Shown here in pieces: positions 52,601 through 61,165 of a stretch of 64,000 nt of DNA; position 1 is the stretch's first letter; each line of letters starts with the position of its first letter. The notes under the pieces were generated by a model that was not told where the DNA came from, searched no databases, and saw only the letters and a list, made by a program, of their open reading frames with translations. This stretch comes from BRH-c25 sp035627615. GTDB lineage: Bacteria > Bacillota > Clostridia > Lutisporales > Lutisporaceae. The translations under genes and the position numbers were made by a program. The stretch is from assembly GCA_035627615.1 (NCBI GenBank), contig DASPLL010000024.1, positions 1 through 64,000 on the forward strand. The letters run 5' to 3'.

Positions 52601-55600
52601 CCCATTAATCTTTGAGCATCAGCATTATCTTTTTCCATTAGCTCATACAGAAGCTTTTCACCATTTTTTATATCTTGTTGGATATCCCTCCCGAATAAAA
52701 GCCTTATTGTTAAATCTAGTTTTGCTTCCTCGCTACCTAAAGATATTGCTTCCTCAAGCAATTTTCTTCCTTCCTTAATATCCTGACTTACTTTATATCC
52801 CTCAAGGTAGAAGTTACCTAATATTCGTTTAGCTATTAAGTCTCCTTTACAAGATGCATCTATCAGAAGCTTCTCGCCTCTATAAACATCTAAATTTATT
52901 CGTTTACCATTTATCAATGCCAATCCCATCTTAGTCATTGCTTGTACATTGCCTAATTTTATTGATTCCTCAATAATTTTATAAGATATTTTATTATCTT
53001 TAAGCTCTGAGAATAAAGATATCCCAACATGGAATAATCTTTCGCTTTCATTCTTTCTTGAGCACTCATCAATGAAATTACTTATTAAAATTTCAAGCTC
53101 TCTTTTGTTTATAAGTTCAGAATTGTTTAGATACTTTATAAAATTGGAACATAAGCTTAATTCAATAGCACTATCTGCTACAAACCACTTAAAAATCAAC
53201 TCGATAAAATTCAACAAATCTCTCTTACTAAAATAGTTTTGGACTATATACTTTGAAAAATCAGAATCTTTCAATTTTACTCTTTTCAAACTCACATCAT
53301 AAAGAAAATTATTAGCTTTTTTTATTTCTTTCCTTATTCTAGGTAATCTGAAGTTAGATCCAATTGTAACTAAGAAAGATTGGAAATTCTCTAAAGTAAG
53401 TGTTTCAACTGGCTCAAATAATGCTAATAAAAGAAGTATATCCTCAAGAAAATCACTTTCTAACCAGAATTCTGCTTTTTCTTCAAAATCTTCATTTCCT
53501 TTATTGTTAATTCTATCTATCTCACTAATATCTATTCTTGATCCATTAATGCTAACTGCAACCATTATATCAGTAATTTTTTTTATATTACCTTTTGATG
53601 CATTGAATATAGTATCATTAATCTCTTTATTATTACTTTCTGAATCAGATAATCCTGTAAAAATATCTACTTCATCTCTATTAATGTTTCTAATGTTTAT
53701 TTTATGAACATCACCATTATTTGTGTCAATACTACTAGTAATTTCATTATTATTGTCAGTTACAACCACTGCGTGAAAACCATCTGGTATACTAGCTAAC
53801 AGATCAATAATATCAGTAGTATAATATGCTACTAAATCAAGTGAGTCTATTATTATAAATGCTTCAGTATACTCACGTTTAAATTTTTTCAAACTTTGAG
53901 ATAAACAATCCTTATAAAATTGATAATTATCTTGTGCCCATACCATATTATCCCAAATATTAGTTGATCTAATACCATTAAAGTATTCTTCATAAAGAGA
54001 ATCCAACTCAATTTTATTAATCAACTTTTGGTTACATTGTTCAATTATTGATTTAATCATTTCGGGGATATTCTTTGAATATCTAAATGAATGTAGAAAA
54101 AAAAGTGTGCTAATATCTGTATCATATTTTTCTTTACTTATTCTTTTAATAGATGCAGCTAGTATAGAAGATTTTCCTGAATTTTTTTCACCTATAATAA
54201 CAGTAACTTTATTATTTAACATGCTGAATTCCAGTTCATTCATATATACATAACGTGGCTTATACACATTCAAAAGCTCTTCATACTCATTATTTATTGA
54301 ATTTAGCATCAATTTTGTATCTTCTGTTTCAATGCCCCTAATTATTGTTTCATCAGTAATTCTTTTAAAATCATATAGGTAAATATAAATTGGACACAAA
54401 AGGCAAATGAAAAATTGACTTAGAACATCAAAAATACTCAATTTATTTATAAGATAATCATCTTTATTACTAATAATATCTAATGTTGTTTTTGTAGATT
54501 TGAGAATATTTATATATTCATCTTCTTCTACTTCTATTTTATTTCTACTGTTAATCGAACTAATAAACAAATCTATAGTATCAATATTGCTTACAATTTT
54601 ATCATTATTTCTAATAGATAATATATGATTCTTGCATATATTTAACCACCAATCTATCATTTCAAACAATCCGGCCACTTTATCTAAATTTAATTCTTGG
54701 TCTACTTTAATACTTTCAATGATTTCATTTAAATTAGTAATCTTATCGATATTACTTTTGTTCTCTTCTGTCGTATAAATCTTAAATAAAAATCTATCAA
54801 GAATAGAAAACAGCAAATCTACATTATTCATAATTTCTGCACAAATTTTACTGCGTTTTGATATTTTATATAAATATTGTGTAATAACACTATCAGTATT
54901 ATGAACAAATGAAATACTTCTGCTAGTAGTGATTTTATATGTCTTTTTTGATAAAGAACTTTCTTTACCTATATTATCAGCTATATTGTGTCCCATATTA
55001 ATATTATATTTAAATGCATCTTGTGCACCAATGTTCATACTATCAATAGATCGAAAAGCTTTTTTATTCTCAAATGTAAACACAGAACAACCCGAAGATT
55101 CCTTATTATCGCTAATTTCAATGTTTGATTCATACTTTCTCTTTAGAGCATTATATATTCTATTATGTACAATAACCTTTCCCGGAAAACAATCAATAAT
55201 GGAATATCCATTAATATTCTTATGGTTTTCTTGCCAGATATTCTCAGAAGAATTTGTTGGTGCAATAGATATAAATAGATTTCCATAAATTGTTGATGTT
55301 GTCATGGTACTACCTGTATGAACATGCCCACATAAAAGAATATCATATTCACTCTGCAAATAACTTTCTACTGCTTTCTGTTCAAATTTCGCTAAAAAGT
55401 CTATCTGGTGGTGCATTAATGCAATTCTATAATCACAATCCCTAATAATGTCGCTAGCATCAGTAATTTGTCTAAGCCCCAATAGTAATCGACCATTATC
55501 TTCATCACCATAACATCTCCATGCTGTATTTAGCGCATTAATTCCTACCTTAGTATTACCTAAATCAAGTTTGTGTATCGACTGATACTTCGTAAGCGAA

Positions 55601-56052
55601 ACATTACTATTACATCCGTTATAATAATTTGTTTCAAAATCTTTAAATGGCAATATTCTTTTTATTCCCTCATCTTTTAGTGAGTCAATATGCTCATTAA
55701 CTTTATTTATATCCTTTAGGGTAGCATACATTCCATTATCACTTACTTCACTATCCTCATCTCTTTTTATATCATGATTTCCTGGAACAAATATAAACTT
55801 ATTTTTATCTAAACACAAATTAGTAATAACGGGTTTAATTATTTGCCTCTCAAAGCATTGAAAAGCTTCATTTATGCCCCCTGCAAAGCTTTTTCCACCT
55901 TTATCAATCAAATCTCCTGTAAAAAAAACTGCATCAATAACTGAGGACTCATTAAATTCTTTTAAATCTGTAATAAGTGCATTTACTAGTGTATCAATAT
56001 CTTTTGCATGTTTTTTATCCAAATGAAAGTCTGATAAATGAACAAAACGCAT
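49690..56052 (-). CDS. Giant phosphoesterase-STAND NTPase-Sel1 repeat protein (candidate defence protein)
   Basis: A 2120-residue cytoplasmic protein. Residues 1-300 are a calcineurin-like phosphoesterase with all metal motifs: SDFHLD (7-12), GDLIDKG (46-52), PGNHD (90-94), MHHQ (213-216) and CGHVHTG (241-247). Residues about 600-850 are a STAND-type NTPase: P-loop GEKNSGKS (621-628), Walker B FIIIDSLD (732-739) and GNIKKI near 821. Residues about 850-1020 look like a helical/winged connector. Residues about 1030-1960 hold roughly 25 Sel1-like repeats of 36 residues. Effector, NTPase switch, long repeat sensor is the Avs-type antiviral layout. The gene is A+T-rich compared with neighbours, stands alone, and has a strong GAGGAGG RBS. 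Trigger and target are unknown. Confidence 0.85.
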   Translation of the reverse strand: MRFVHLSDFHLDKKHAKDIDTLVNALITDLKEFNESSVIDAVFFTGDLIDKGGKSFAGGINEAFQCFERQIIKPVITNLCLDKNKFIFVPGNHDIKRDEDSEVSDNGMYATLKDINKVNEHIDSLKDEGIKRILPFKDFETNYYNGCNSNVSLTKYQSIHKLDLGNTKVGINALNTAWRCYGDEDNGRLLLGLRQITDASDIIRDCDYRIALMHHQIDFLAKFEQKAVESYLQSEYDILLCGHVHTGSTMTTSTIYGNLFISIAPTNSSENIWQENHKNINGYSIIDCFPGKVIVHNRIYNALKRKYESNIEISDNKESSGCSVFTFENKKAFRSIDSMNIGAQDAFKYNINMGHNIADNIGKESSLSKKTYKITTSRSISFVHNTDSVITQYLYKISKRSKICAEIMNNVDLLFSILDRFLFKIYTTEENKSNIDKITNLNEIIESIKVDQELNLDKVAGLFEMIDWWLNICKNHILSIRNNDKIVSNIDTIDLFISSINSRNKIEVEEDEYINILKSTKTTLDIISNKDDYLINKLSIFDVLSQFFICLLCPIYIYLYDFKRITDETIIRGIETEDTKLMLNSINNEYEELLNVYKPRYVYMNELEFSMLNNKVTVIIGEKNSGKSSILAASIKRISKEKYDTDISTLFFLHSFRYSKNIPEMIKSIIEQCNQKLINKIELDSLYEEYFNGIRSTNIWDNMVWAQDNYQFYKDCLSQSLKKFKREYTEAFIIIDSLDLVAYYTTDIIDLLASIPDGFHAVVVTDNNNEITSSIDTNNGDVHKINIRNINRDEVDIFTGLSDSESNNKEINDTIFNASKGNIKKITDIMVAVSINGSRIDISEIDRINNKGNEDFEEKAEFWLESDFLEDILLLLALFEPVETLTLENFQSFLVTIGSNFRLPRIRKEIKKANNFLYDVSLKRVKLKDSDFSKYIVQNYFSKRDLLNFIELIFKWFVADSAIELSLCSNFIKYLNNSELINKRELEILISNFIDECSRKNESERLFHVGISLFSELKDNKISYKIIEESIKLGNVQAMTKMGLALINGKRINLDVYRGEKLLIDASCKGDLIAKRILGNFYLEGYKVSQDIKEGRKLLEEAISLGSEEAKLDLTIRLLFGRDIQQDIKNGEKLLYELMEKDNADAQRLMGNRYILGSAIKQNVEKGIELLTRAMEKGNSLAKIDLAEIYITGEIIKKDVEIATRYLKELIKDGNSNAKRFYANYLIGGVDEKQSITDGINMLEELVDDGDKNSIIDYATYLLEGNVICKDVKKAVQLLEAEVEKENEYAMLYLADTLISNEEVFDLERSVMILETACKLGYEKIMAYYGNRLVYGIDIEQDITKGTNILKEAINKGSVEARGIYASSMLKGNKCDEETRNEAKRLLEEASFLGDSESKRYLARLLIEGDVFDRNTILGQRLLEEAIMLGNTSAMRDLGYRLLFGVLIEKNIYKGEELLEMSIKMGNTSAKTTLGYAILCGETDHYTFEKGIELLEDASKTHTEAKRILGGLLLKGEYLQQDKIRGGILLSEAIEENDTYALLILGNMLLDGEYMIQNKEGGIKYIEKSIELGNETAAIEYANRLIDGEGLLKDPKQGVELLEKIADKGNKEAKCDLGLRMISGDGIPQNSRQGENILRKLESEGYERARRILAKLIIEKKIDERVKGEGIELIEKAISNNDELSTFNYAIMLLDGEKVDKNITRGKELLKTLVKRNNPDAMTELGSRMLFGRTMQKDIETGVNLLKKATSCGNQNAKFRYSLYLIEGEAIEEDIELGIKMIEELISDGYMLAQAKYANMLILGDKIPANQEKGIMLYEELLKKDYINGIIAYSELLLDGIFIKKDIKRGETLMKMTIQKGSLSALYKLALRYLNGEGVRKHIANGKERLIKASSNGHINAIFDYGIRLIKGKNFEKNERKGKEYIRIALEKADNDEMFSLGLIAYHLKEYELATRIFFEAYIKDIEGSANSLAYMLRRGEIQGDYEIPTLSVLQEEDLNNNKSEAIINYALSLVSKNSSEDLWKKADSYIMKLKACVSSALWWYEISKKGDLEGDLVIGWLVRNKVITDPDRLDYITRFKKLIDNGWSIPKWMLSEPCIQQDFSEAYVAIAIEADKKKM

Positions 56053-56104
56053 AATAATCCTCCTCTAGTAAGTTCATATGAAATTGAAAGAAGTTTATAA
56101 GAAT

Positions 56105-56133
56105 ATTATACTATTTTGTAAATTTATTTCAAA
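56105..56133 (-). promoter_or_regulatory. Candidate promoter of the STAND gene
   Basis: On the minus strand TTTGAA (56133-56128), a 17-base spacer and TATAAT (56110-56105) lie about 50 bases before the ATG at 56052. Confidence 0.5.
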
Positions 56134-56211
56134 TATTTCAAAAACTACATTGATAATACAAATTTTTCATCCTAATATTAGCATATATAAATATACCTAT
56201 AGCTTGCATGT

Positions 56212-56946
56212 TTACTTTACTATACGCTCCTCATTTTCCATATACTTCACGATACCGACAAATATACTCCAGGCAACCTTCTCCTGATAGTGTTCGTCAT
56301 CCAGCAGGCGTTCCTCTTCCTGGTTTGAGAGAAAGCCGCACTCTATAAGAGCTCCCGGCATATTGTTGTTTTTCAGCAGATATACGGTATCTGTGGGTTT
56401 TGCTTTTCTGGTGTTCCCTCTGTCCAATACTTTTATGGCTTCATTCTGGATATGCTCCGCCAGCTTCCTGGACTTGTCATCATTCCTCAGATAAAAGGTC
56501 TGAGCCCCGTAATACTGGGACTCCGGAAAGCTGTTCATATGTATGCTTATTAATAGGTCTGCACCACAGCTATTTATCAGTGTGTGCCGGTTTCTCAAAT
56601 CCTCACTTTTTCTTGTCTCTCTTCCATTCCCACCCTCAGTATAAAGGCCCGAGTCATCCTCTCTTATCATAATGGCCGTACCCCCGCCCTGCTCTATGAG
56701 TCTTCTAAGCTTCAGAGCAATCCTGAGGTTAACCTCCTCTTCAGTCAATCCGCTGGCTCCGGATGCCCCGGGGTCCCTTCCACCATGTCCGGCGTCTATT
56801 ACTACAACAGTGCTTCTTATAGGAATGGAAAAGACGGCTATAGTACTTTTACTTATGGATCCTATGCATATTATCAATACCAGCAGCCATACAAACTTGA
56901 ACAAATATCTGGCAGCTTTTTTTCTATCAATTATGTAAAGCCTCAC
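56212..56946 (-). CDS. cwlD: N-acetylmuramoyl-L-alanine amidase CwlD
   Basis: A 244-residue amidase_3 enzyme that removes peptide side chains from muramic acid during spore cortex synthesis, a step towards muramic-delta-lactam. An N-terminal signal anchor (FKFVWLLVLIICIGSI) is followed by the catalytic domain with DAGHGGRDPGA, the Glu of TEEEVNLRIALKL, SIHMNS and ALIECGFLSN. The start at GTG 56946 has GGAGG at good spacing; GTG 56955 overlaps that site. Its presence supports an endospore former. Confidence 0.92.
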   Translation of the reverse strand: MRLYIIDRKKAARYLFKFVWLLVLIICIGSISKSTIAVFSIPIRSTVVVIDAGHGGRDPGASGASGLTEEEVNLRIALKLRRLIEQGGGTAIMIREDDSGLYTEGGNGRETRKSEDLRNRHTLINSCGADLLISIHMNSFPESQYYGAQTFYLRNDDKSRKLAEHIQNEAIKVLDRGNTRKAKPTDTVYLLKNNNMPGALIECGFLSNQEEERLLDDEHYQEKVAWSIFVGIVKYMENEERIVK

Positions 56947-57110
56947 AAAAACCACCTCCGGATACGCTGACTTAGCTGCATAAAATTACTGCTCTTTTTA
57001 TGATATTCATCCGGCTTTTTATTAAGAACAGCACCAGGCTGGCACTAATGATTTAATTACAGTATAATTATATTATCCACTTTTTAGTATTATAAGAGAG
57101 AGGTGCTATT

Positions 57111-57437
57111 GTGAGTAACAGTAATAACGAATCCTGGAATAAGCAAAATCTGCGAGAGAGGTTTGGAGCTGTTCCGATCCATATAGCTATTGGTTTTCTG
57201 GTATGGATGCTTAAGATCTTTAATAGTACTCTTGATAACAATGATAATGTAAGCTTGAATTTGAAATGGCTGCTGGAGGTTTCAAGCTTTTGTGCTACTT
57301 TCTATATAATTAATATTATATACCGGTATTGTGAGGAGAAGAGTATAGGTGTATTCGGCAGAAGCTCCAGGATTATCGGGATCGTAATTAATATAGCTGT
57401 TTTTTTATTATTGAATATGTTTACAAGAATAGGATAA
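57111..57437 (+). CDS. Small uncharacterised membrane protein
   Basis: A 108-residue protein with a polar N-terminus (about 20 residues) and three hydrophobic segments (HIAIGFLVWMLKIF, SSFCATFYIINIIY, IIGIVINIAVFLLLNMF). I do not recognise a family. The start is GTG at 57111 with GAGAGGTG six to seven bases upstream. The M29 aminopeptidase gene follows 35 bases later and may be cotranscribed. Confidence 0.6.
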   Translation: MSNSNNESWNKQNLRERFGAVPIHIAIGFLVWMLKIFNSTLDNNDNVSLNLKWLLEVSSFCATFYIINIIYRYCEEKSIGVFGRSSRIIGIVINIAVFLLLNMFTRIG

Positions 57438-57472
57438 TTATAATAATCTATAATAATTACGGAGGTTGTATT

Positions 57473-58576
57473 TTGGTAGACGAAAGACTCATCAAAATGG
57501 CAAAGGTACTGGTGAATTACTCTCTTTCCGTTAAGGAAGGAGACAGTCTTCTTATTCAGGGACATGAGATCACAATACCTTTTATTAAGGAAGTTTATAA
57601 GGAGGCAATTATAAAGGGTGCGAATCCGGATGTTAGGGTGATTGTCGAGGAGCTTCAGGAGATGCTATTCAAATACGGAAGTGAAGAACAGATAAAATAT
57701 GTCTCTCCTGTGATACAATGCAGTACCGAAAAATATAATACAGCTTTAAGAATAGGCGGCAGCTTTCACAGCAAGCCTCTTATAAATATTGATTCTGCCA
57801 GAATAGGAAGCTACGAGGCTTCACGCAGGAAAACCGGCAGTTCTGAACAAAGAAGGACACTGGAAGGCAGCATGCGCTGGTGTATAACCCACTTTCCGAC
57901 TGTTGCAGGCGCAATGGAAGCAAACATGTCCCTGTCCGAATATGAGGATTTTGTGTTCTCAGCGTGCTTTGCAGATAAGGAAGACCCTATAGCAGAGTGG
58001 ATAAAGCTTAAGGAGGATCAGCAGAGGATCGCTGATTTCCTGATGAAAAGGGATCATATCAGAATAGTTGCAAAGGATACGGACCTTTCTTTAAAGGTTG
58101 GCGGCCATGCCTGGATTAACAGCTGCGGCACAACAAACCTGCCCGGCGGCGAAGTATTTACCGGCCCTGTGGAGGATTCCCTGAACGGCTGCATCCGCTA
58201 TACATTTCCTGCCATAAAATCAGGGACCCAGGTGGAAGATGTGAGACTGACCTTTGAGAACGGCAGGGTAGTTAAGGCTTCCGCAAAGCAGGGTGAGGAA
58301 TTCCTTAATACAATGATAGCTACGGATAAAGGCTCCTGTTATGCCGGAGAGTTTGCCTTTGGTACGAACTATAGCATTGACCGCTTTACAAACAATATCC
58401 TCTTTGATGAAAAGATAGGCGGAACCATACATATAGCCCTCGGGGCAGCATATCCCTCCACCGGCTCAAAAAATGAATCAGGACTTCATTGGGATATGTT
58501 GTGTGATATGAGAGAAGGCGGAGAAGTATACGCTGATGGTGAACTCATATATAAGAATGGGAATTTCATTTTTTAA
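57473..58576 (+). CDS. M29 family aminopeptidase
   Basis: A 367-residue metallo-aminopeptidase of the AmpS/AmpT/PepS type, which removes N-terminal residues from peptides in the cytoplasm. Typical are KMAKVLVNYSLSVKEGDSLL at the start, NLPGGEVFTGPVEDSLNGCI (with a metal-ligand Glu), GEFAFGTNYSID (second Glu), GTIHIALGAAYP (His) and HWDMLCDMR (His and Asp ligands). The start is TTG at 57473 with GGAGGT seven bases upstream. It converges with the flavoprotein gene and overlaps its end by eleven bases. Confidence 0.93.
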   Translation: MVDERLIKMAKVLVNYSLSVKEGDSLLIQGHEITIPFIKEVYKEAIIKGANPDVRVIVEELQEMLFKYGSEEQIKYVSPVIQCSTEKYNTALRIGGSFHSKPLINIDSARIGSYEASRRKTGSSEQRRTLEGSMRWCITHFPTVAGAMEANMSLSEYEDFVFSACFADKEDPIAEWIKLKEDQQRIADFLMKRDHIRIVAKDTDLSLKVGGHAWINSCGTTNLPGGEVFTGPVEDSLNGCIRYTFPAIKSGTQVEDVRLTFENGRVVKASAKQGEEFLNTMIATDKGSCYAGEFAFGTNYSIDRFTNNILFDEKIGGTIHIALGAAYPSTGSKNESGLHWDMLCDMREGGEVYADGELIYKNGNFIF

Positions 58577-59147
58577 GGTTTTCCCTCAGCCGGCGGCCTG
58601 CTTCAAAGGCTTTCAGCTGTACATACTTCCTGTCTTTTACATGTTCGGCGTCCACATCAGAAACAAGGAGGCTGCCGATAAGCTCTGTATTTATGCATTT
58701 ATAGAACAGCTCAAAAACCTTGACTGTACATCCAAAATAGCTTTTATCCTCCGGTTCTCCTGCAGTACATACGATGTAGCCGACTCTTTGTTTTCTGGAT
58801 ATTAGGTCGCTGTCGGACTTGTACTTGCTGGCCCATACTGCCTGGCACCTGTCGATAAGCTTCTTCATATGGGAGGTAACTGTATAAAAATATACCGGTG
58901 ATGATGCTATGATAATATCGGCTTTATCTATAGTCTGATACACCTCCTGCATATCATCCTTTATTACGCACTTCCCCAGCTTGTAACAGCCTTCACAAGC
59001 AGTACAGCTTTTTATATCAGGTTCAGAGGCATATATCTTCCTGACACTGACATCATCCTTTCCTATTCCCTCAAGAACCTTATCAAGAAGGATATCGCTG
59101 TTCTGCCCCCGCCTATGACTGCCGTAGATGGCTAATACGTTTATCAT
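58566..59147 (-). CDS. NAD(P)H-dependent flavin reductase / iron-sulfur flavoprotein-like
   Basis: A 193-residue flavodoxin-like protein. The FMN-binding start is IYGSHRRGQNSDIL, and SSPVYFYTVTSHMKKLIDR forms the second flavin loop. A compact cysteine motif C-x2-C-x2-C-x5-C (SCTACEGCYKLGKC) near residue 50 matches archaeal and clostridial iron-sulfur flavoproteins, which bind a [4Fe-4S] cluster next to FMN. It probably transfers electrons or reduces oxygen species or quinones; the partner is unknown. Confidence 0.88.
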   Translation of the reverse strand: MINVLAIYGSHRRGQNSDILLDKVLEGIGKDDVSVRKIYASEPDIKSCTACEGCYKLGKCVIKDDMQEVYQTIDKADIIIASSPVYFYTVTSHMKKLIDRCQAVWASKYKSDSDLISRKQRVGYIVCTAGEPEDKSYFGCTVKVFELFYKCINTELIGSLLVSDVDAEHVKDRKYVQLKAFEAGRRLRENLKK

Positions 59148-59209
59148 ACTATTCGCTTATCCCTTCCGCATCAAAATAGTTACACTGTGAATCTATAATT
59201 CTTTTGCCA

Positions 59210-59361
59210 CGTACCGCGTGCTTCGTGCCTCGTGCATTAAGTCGAGTCTTCGAAGCTTAAGCGGACGCCCATGGCCGCCCCTACAACTCTGAATTGCGCA
59301 CTAGGTCATTATGCTCCAACGCCACTCCCCAATCCTCGCGACTAGAGACTAGCGACTAGCG
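59210..59361. repeat. Heptamer and palindromic repeat cluster
   Basis: Within the 237-base gap between two minus-strand genes lie degenerate heptamers of the CGTGCNT type (59210-59237), a TCTTCGAAGCTT core, a GGACGCCCATGGCCGCCCCTAC unit (59264-59284) and heptamers GACTAGM (59339-59361). Composition is G+C-rich and unlike both neighbours. No reading frame is supported. Confidence 0.75.
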
Positions 59362-59384
59362 TCTCGACCCCATAGCCAGGCCCA

Positions 59385-59714
59385 TCAGCCTCTTATGTAT
59401 CCCTTCCTGATCAGCTTCTCTATATGGCTTTTTACCTTTTCCTGAATATCTATCGAATAGCTTTCCTCCAGCACATACATCATGGAAATTGCTACCTGGG
59501 CAACATCCAGCAGTTCCTCTGCTATCCTGTCTATCGCCTGTTTCTCTTCCATCTTGCAGCTTTCCCCATTGAGTCCTCTGTATTTCCCGATAAGCTGTGC
59601 CAGCTCTCCTGCTTCCTCCATTAATTTCAAAGCCGTAGATTCTATATTGGGCTTAAGGTTGTTAAGCCTTGGTAAACTGATACTCTTAAACTCCGTACCT
59701 TCAAATTTATCCAT
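59385..59714 (-). CDS. MazG-like nucleotide pyrophosphohydrolase
   Basis: A 109-residue all-alpha NTP pyrophosphatase domain. The metal-binding motif is EEAGELAQ followed by EELLDVAQ, matching the EExxE...ExxD pattern. Small MazG-like enzymes hydrolyse nucleoside triphosphates, often abnormal ones. The ATG at 59714 has GGAGG upstream. Repeats lie on both sides of the gene. Confidence 0.87.
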   Translation of the reverse strand: MDKFEGTEFKSISLPRLNNLKPNIESTALKLMEEAGELAQLIGKYRGLNGESCKMEEKQAIDRIAEELLDVAQVAISMMYVLEESYSIDIQEKVKSHIEKLIRKGYIRG

Positions 59715-59761
59715 TGAGAATCCTCCAAAAAATAATATTTGTTATAAGATATTCCTATTGC

Positions 59762-59829
59762 GGAACGCATGCAATGCGTTCCCTACTCCTCGAAACCCCG
59801 AGACCTCGTAACCTCGCACCCCGCACCCG
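59762..59829. repeat. Palindromic unit plus ACCTCG-type heptamers
   Basis: GGAACGCATGCAATGCGTTC followed by CCTAC (59762-59786), then degenerate heptamers around ACCTCGN (59788-59829). The cluster ends one base before the TAA stop codon of the PilZ gene (59831-59833). The palindromic unit recurs at 3168 and 60615. Confidence 0.8.
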
Positions 59830-59830
59830 T

Positions 59831-60469
59831 TTATTTAAACACTTCCTCATAAAGCTCTTTTCTCTTCTTTTTCAACTGCTCTTTAAAGGTAAAAAGGGAT
59901 ATGGCTTTTATGTCCTCCACACTCATGTTGATAAATTCGCAGCCTATCAGATACCTCTTCTCATTCGGAATTTCACTGACTCTTCTTATCCGTACTATAC
60001 ATTCGATGAAGTAATTGATCTTGAGCTTGAAGCTGAAAACCATATCCTTAGGGAGACATAGATTGGTCTCTGCCAGAATTCCCCCTGCACTGATATTCTT
60101 TATTGTCCCTATAAATGTCTTACCCGATTTTGCAACAGAAACGTTATTTATAAGCATAAGCCTGGCAACAAAACCTATTTCACAGTCTACCCTGTTGAAG
60201 CTTCTCTTCTCTATTGAACTCATATCATCCTCAACAGGTCTCTCTATCAGGACATTATTTCCATCTATAAATTCAACCCTGCTGTAAAACTCATATACAT
60301 CCATATCATCAATTATAATACATAATATATCCCAGCCTTCCTTCAACAGTCCGGCTGTTTTGACAGTAAGTGTAAGGGACCTGGGGGCCAGGAATTTGAT
60401 ATTCCCATACACTTCGACTTCTGTAAATGGTGACAATATGACAACAAGCTGACCCAGTTTGAAATCCAT
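59831..60469 (-). CDS. PilZ/YcgR-like c-di-GMP effector
   Basis: A 212-residue cytoplasmic protein. The N-terminal half (about 1-95) is a YcgR-N-like domain (FKLGQLVVILSPFTEVEVYG). The C-terminal PilZ domain has the RxxxR-like start RSFNRVDCEIGFVAR and the NISAGGIL turn that with it binds cyclic di-GMP; here the arginine pattern is RSFNR preceded by Lys. Such proteins slow flagella or modulate surface behaviour. A GTG at 60472 is an alternative start; AGGGGAGGT serves both. Confidence 0.87.
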   Translation of the reverse strand: MDFKLGQLVVILSPFTEVEVYGNIKFLAPRSLTLTVKTAGLLKEGWDILCIIIDDMDVYEFYSRVEFIDGNNVLIERPVEDDMSSIEKRSFNRVDCEIGFVARLMLINNVSVAKSGKTFIGTIKNISAGGILAETNLCLPKDMVFSFKLKINYFIECIVRIRRVSEIPNEKRYLIGCEFINMSVEDIKAISLFTFKEQLKKKRKELYEEVFK

Positions 60470-60614
60470 CACTTGCTACCTCCCCTGGTTCGAAACAATC
60501 AATAATCAATAATATGTAAAAGCACTTGGTACTATTATATCAAATTATATTGCAAATCGACATTATTTTATTATGTTTTGTCGTTTTTAACCCATATATG
60601 GTTATTACTATCCC

Positions 60615-60699
60615 AGAGCGCATACAATGCGTTCCTGTACGGGCGATTCATGAATCACCCCTACCCCTCGTACCCCGTACCTCGAACCTCGCACCTGCG
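60615..60699. repeat. Palindromic units and heptamer cluster
   Basis: Consecutive units AGAGCGCATACAATGCGTTC+CTGTAC (60615-60640), GGGCGATTCATGAATCACCC+CTAC (60641-60664) and degenerate CCTCGNA heptamers (60665-60699). The rest of 60470-60711 holds no gene that I can support. Confidence 0.8.
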
Positions 60700-60711
60700 T
60701 TAGCATACAAA

Positions 60712-60736
60712 AAGAGAAGGCATAATACCTTCTCTT
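60712..60736 (-). terminator. Terminator of the rplM-rpsI operon
   Basis: AAGAGAAGG and CCTTCTCTT pair in a nine-base stem; on the minus strand TTTTTG follows. It lies 14 bases after the rpsI stop. Confidence 0.88.
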
Positions 60737-60749
60737 GATTTCTGAAATT

Positions 60750-61145
60750 CTATCTCTTTGAGAACTGAGGAGCTCTTCTTGCTTTTTTAAGACCGTATTT
60801 CTTTCTTTCCTTCATTCTTGGATCTCTGGTAAGGAATCCGGCTTTCTTAAGCATAGGTCTAAGATCCTTATCAGCTTCCAATAATGCCCTGGAAATACCA
60901 TGTCTTATAGCGCCTGCCTGACCTGTAAAACCGCCACCTACAACATTTACCAAAACATTAAATCTTGAAAGTGTTTCTGTAAGTACCAGGGGCTGCCTAA
61001 CGATAAGCTTCAATGTTTCCAATCCAAAATAGTTATCTATCTCTCTATTATTAATTACAATCTTTCCATCCCCAGGAACCAGTCTAACTCTTGCTACGGA
61101 GTGTTTTCTTCTTCCTGTTCCAAAATACTGAACCTTCTTCGCCAC
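60750..61145 (-). CDS. rpsI: 30S ribosomal protein S9
   Basis: A 131-residue S9 with YFGTGRRKHSVARVRL at the start, QAGAIRHGISRALLE in the middle and the basic tail KKARRAPQFSKR, whose last residues reach the P-site tRNA. It follows rplM by 20 bases, the usual bacterial order. Confidence 0.98.
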   Translation of the reverse strand: MAKKVQYFGTGRRKHSVARVRLVPGDGKIVINNREIDNYFGLETLKLIVRQPLVLTETLSRFNVLVNVVGGGFTGQAGAIRHGISRALLEADKDLRPMLKKAGFLTRDPRMKERKKYGLKKARRAPQFSKR

Positions 61146-61165
61146 AGTTACTTCCTCCTTTCAAC

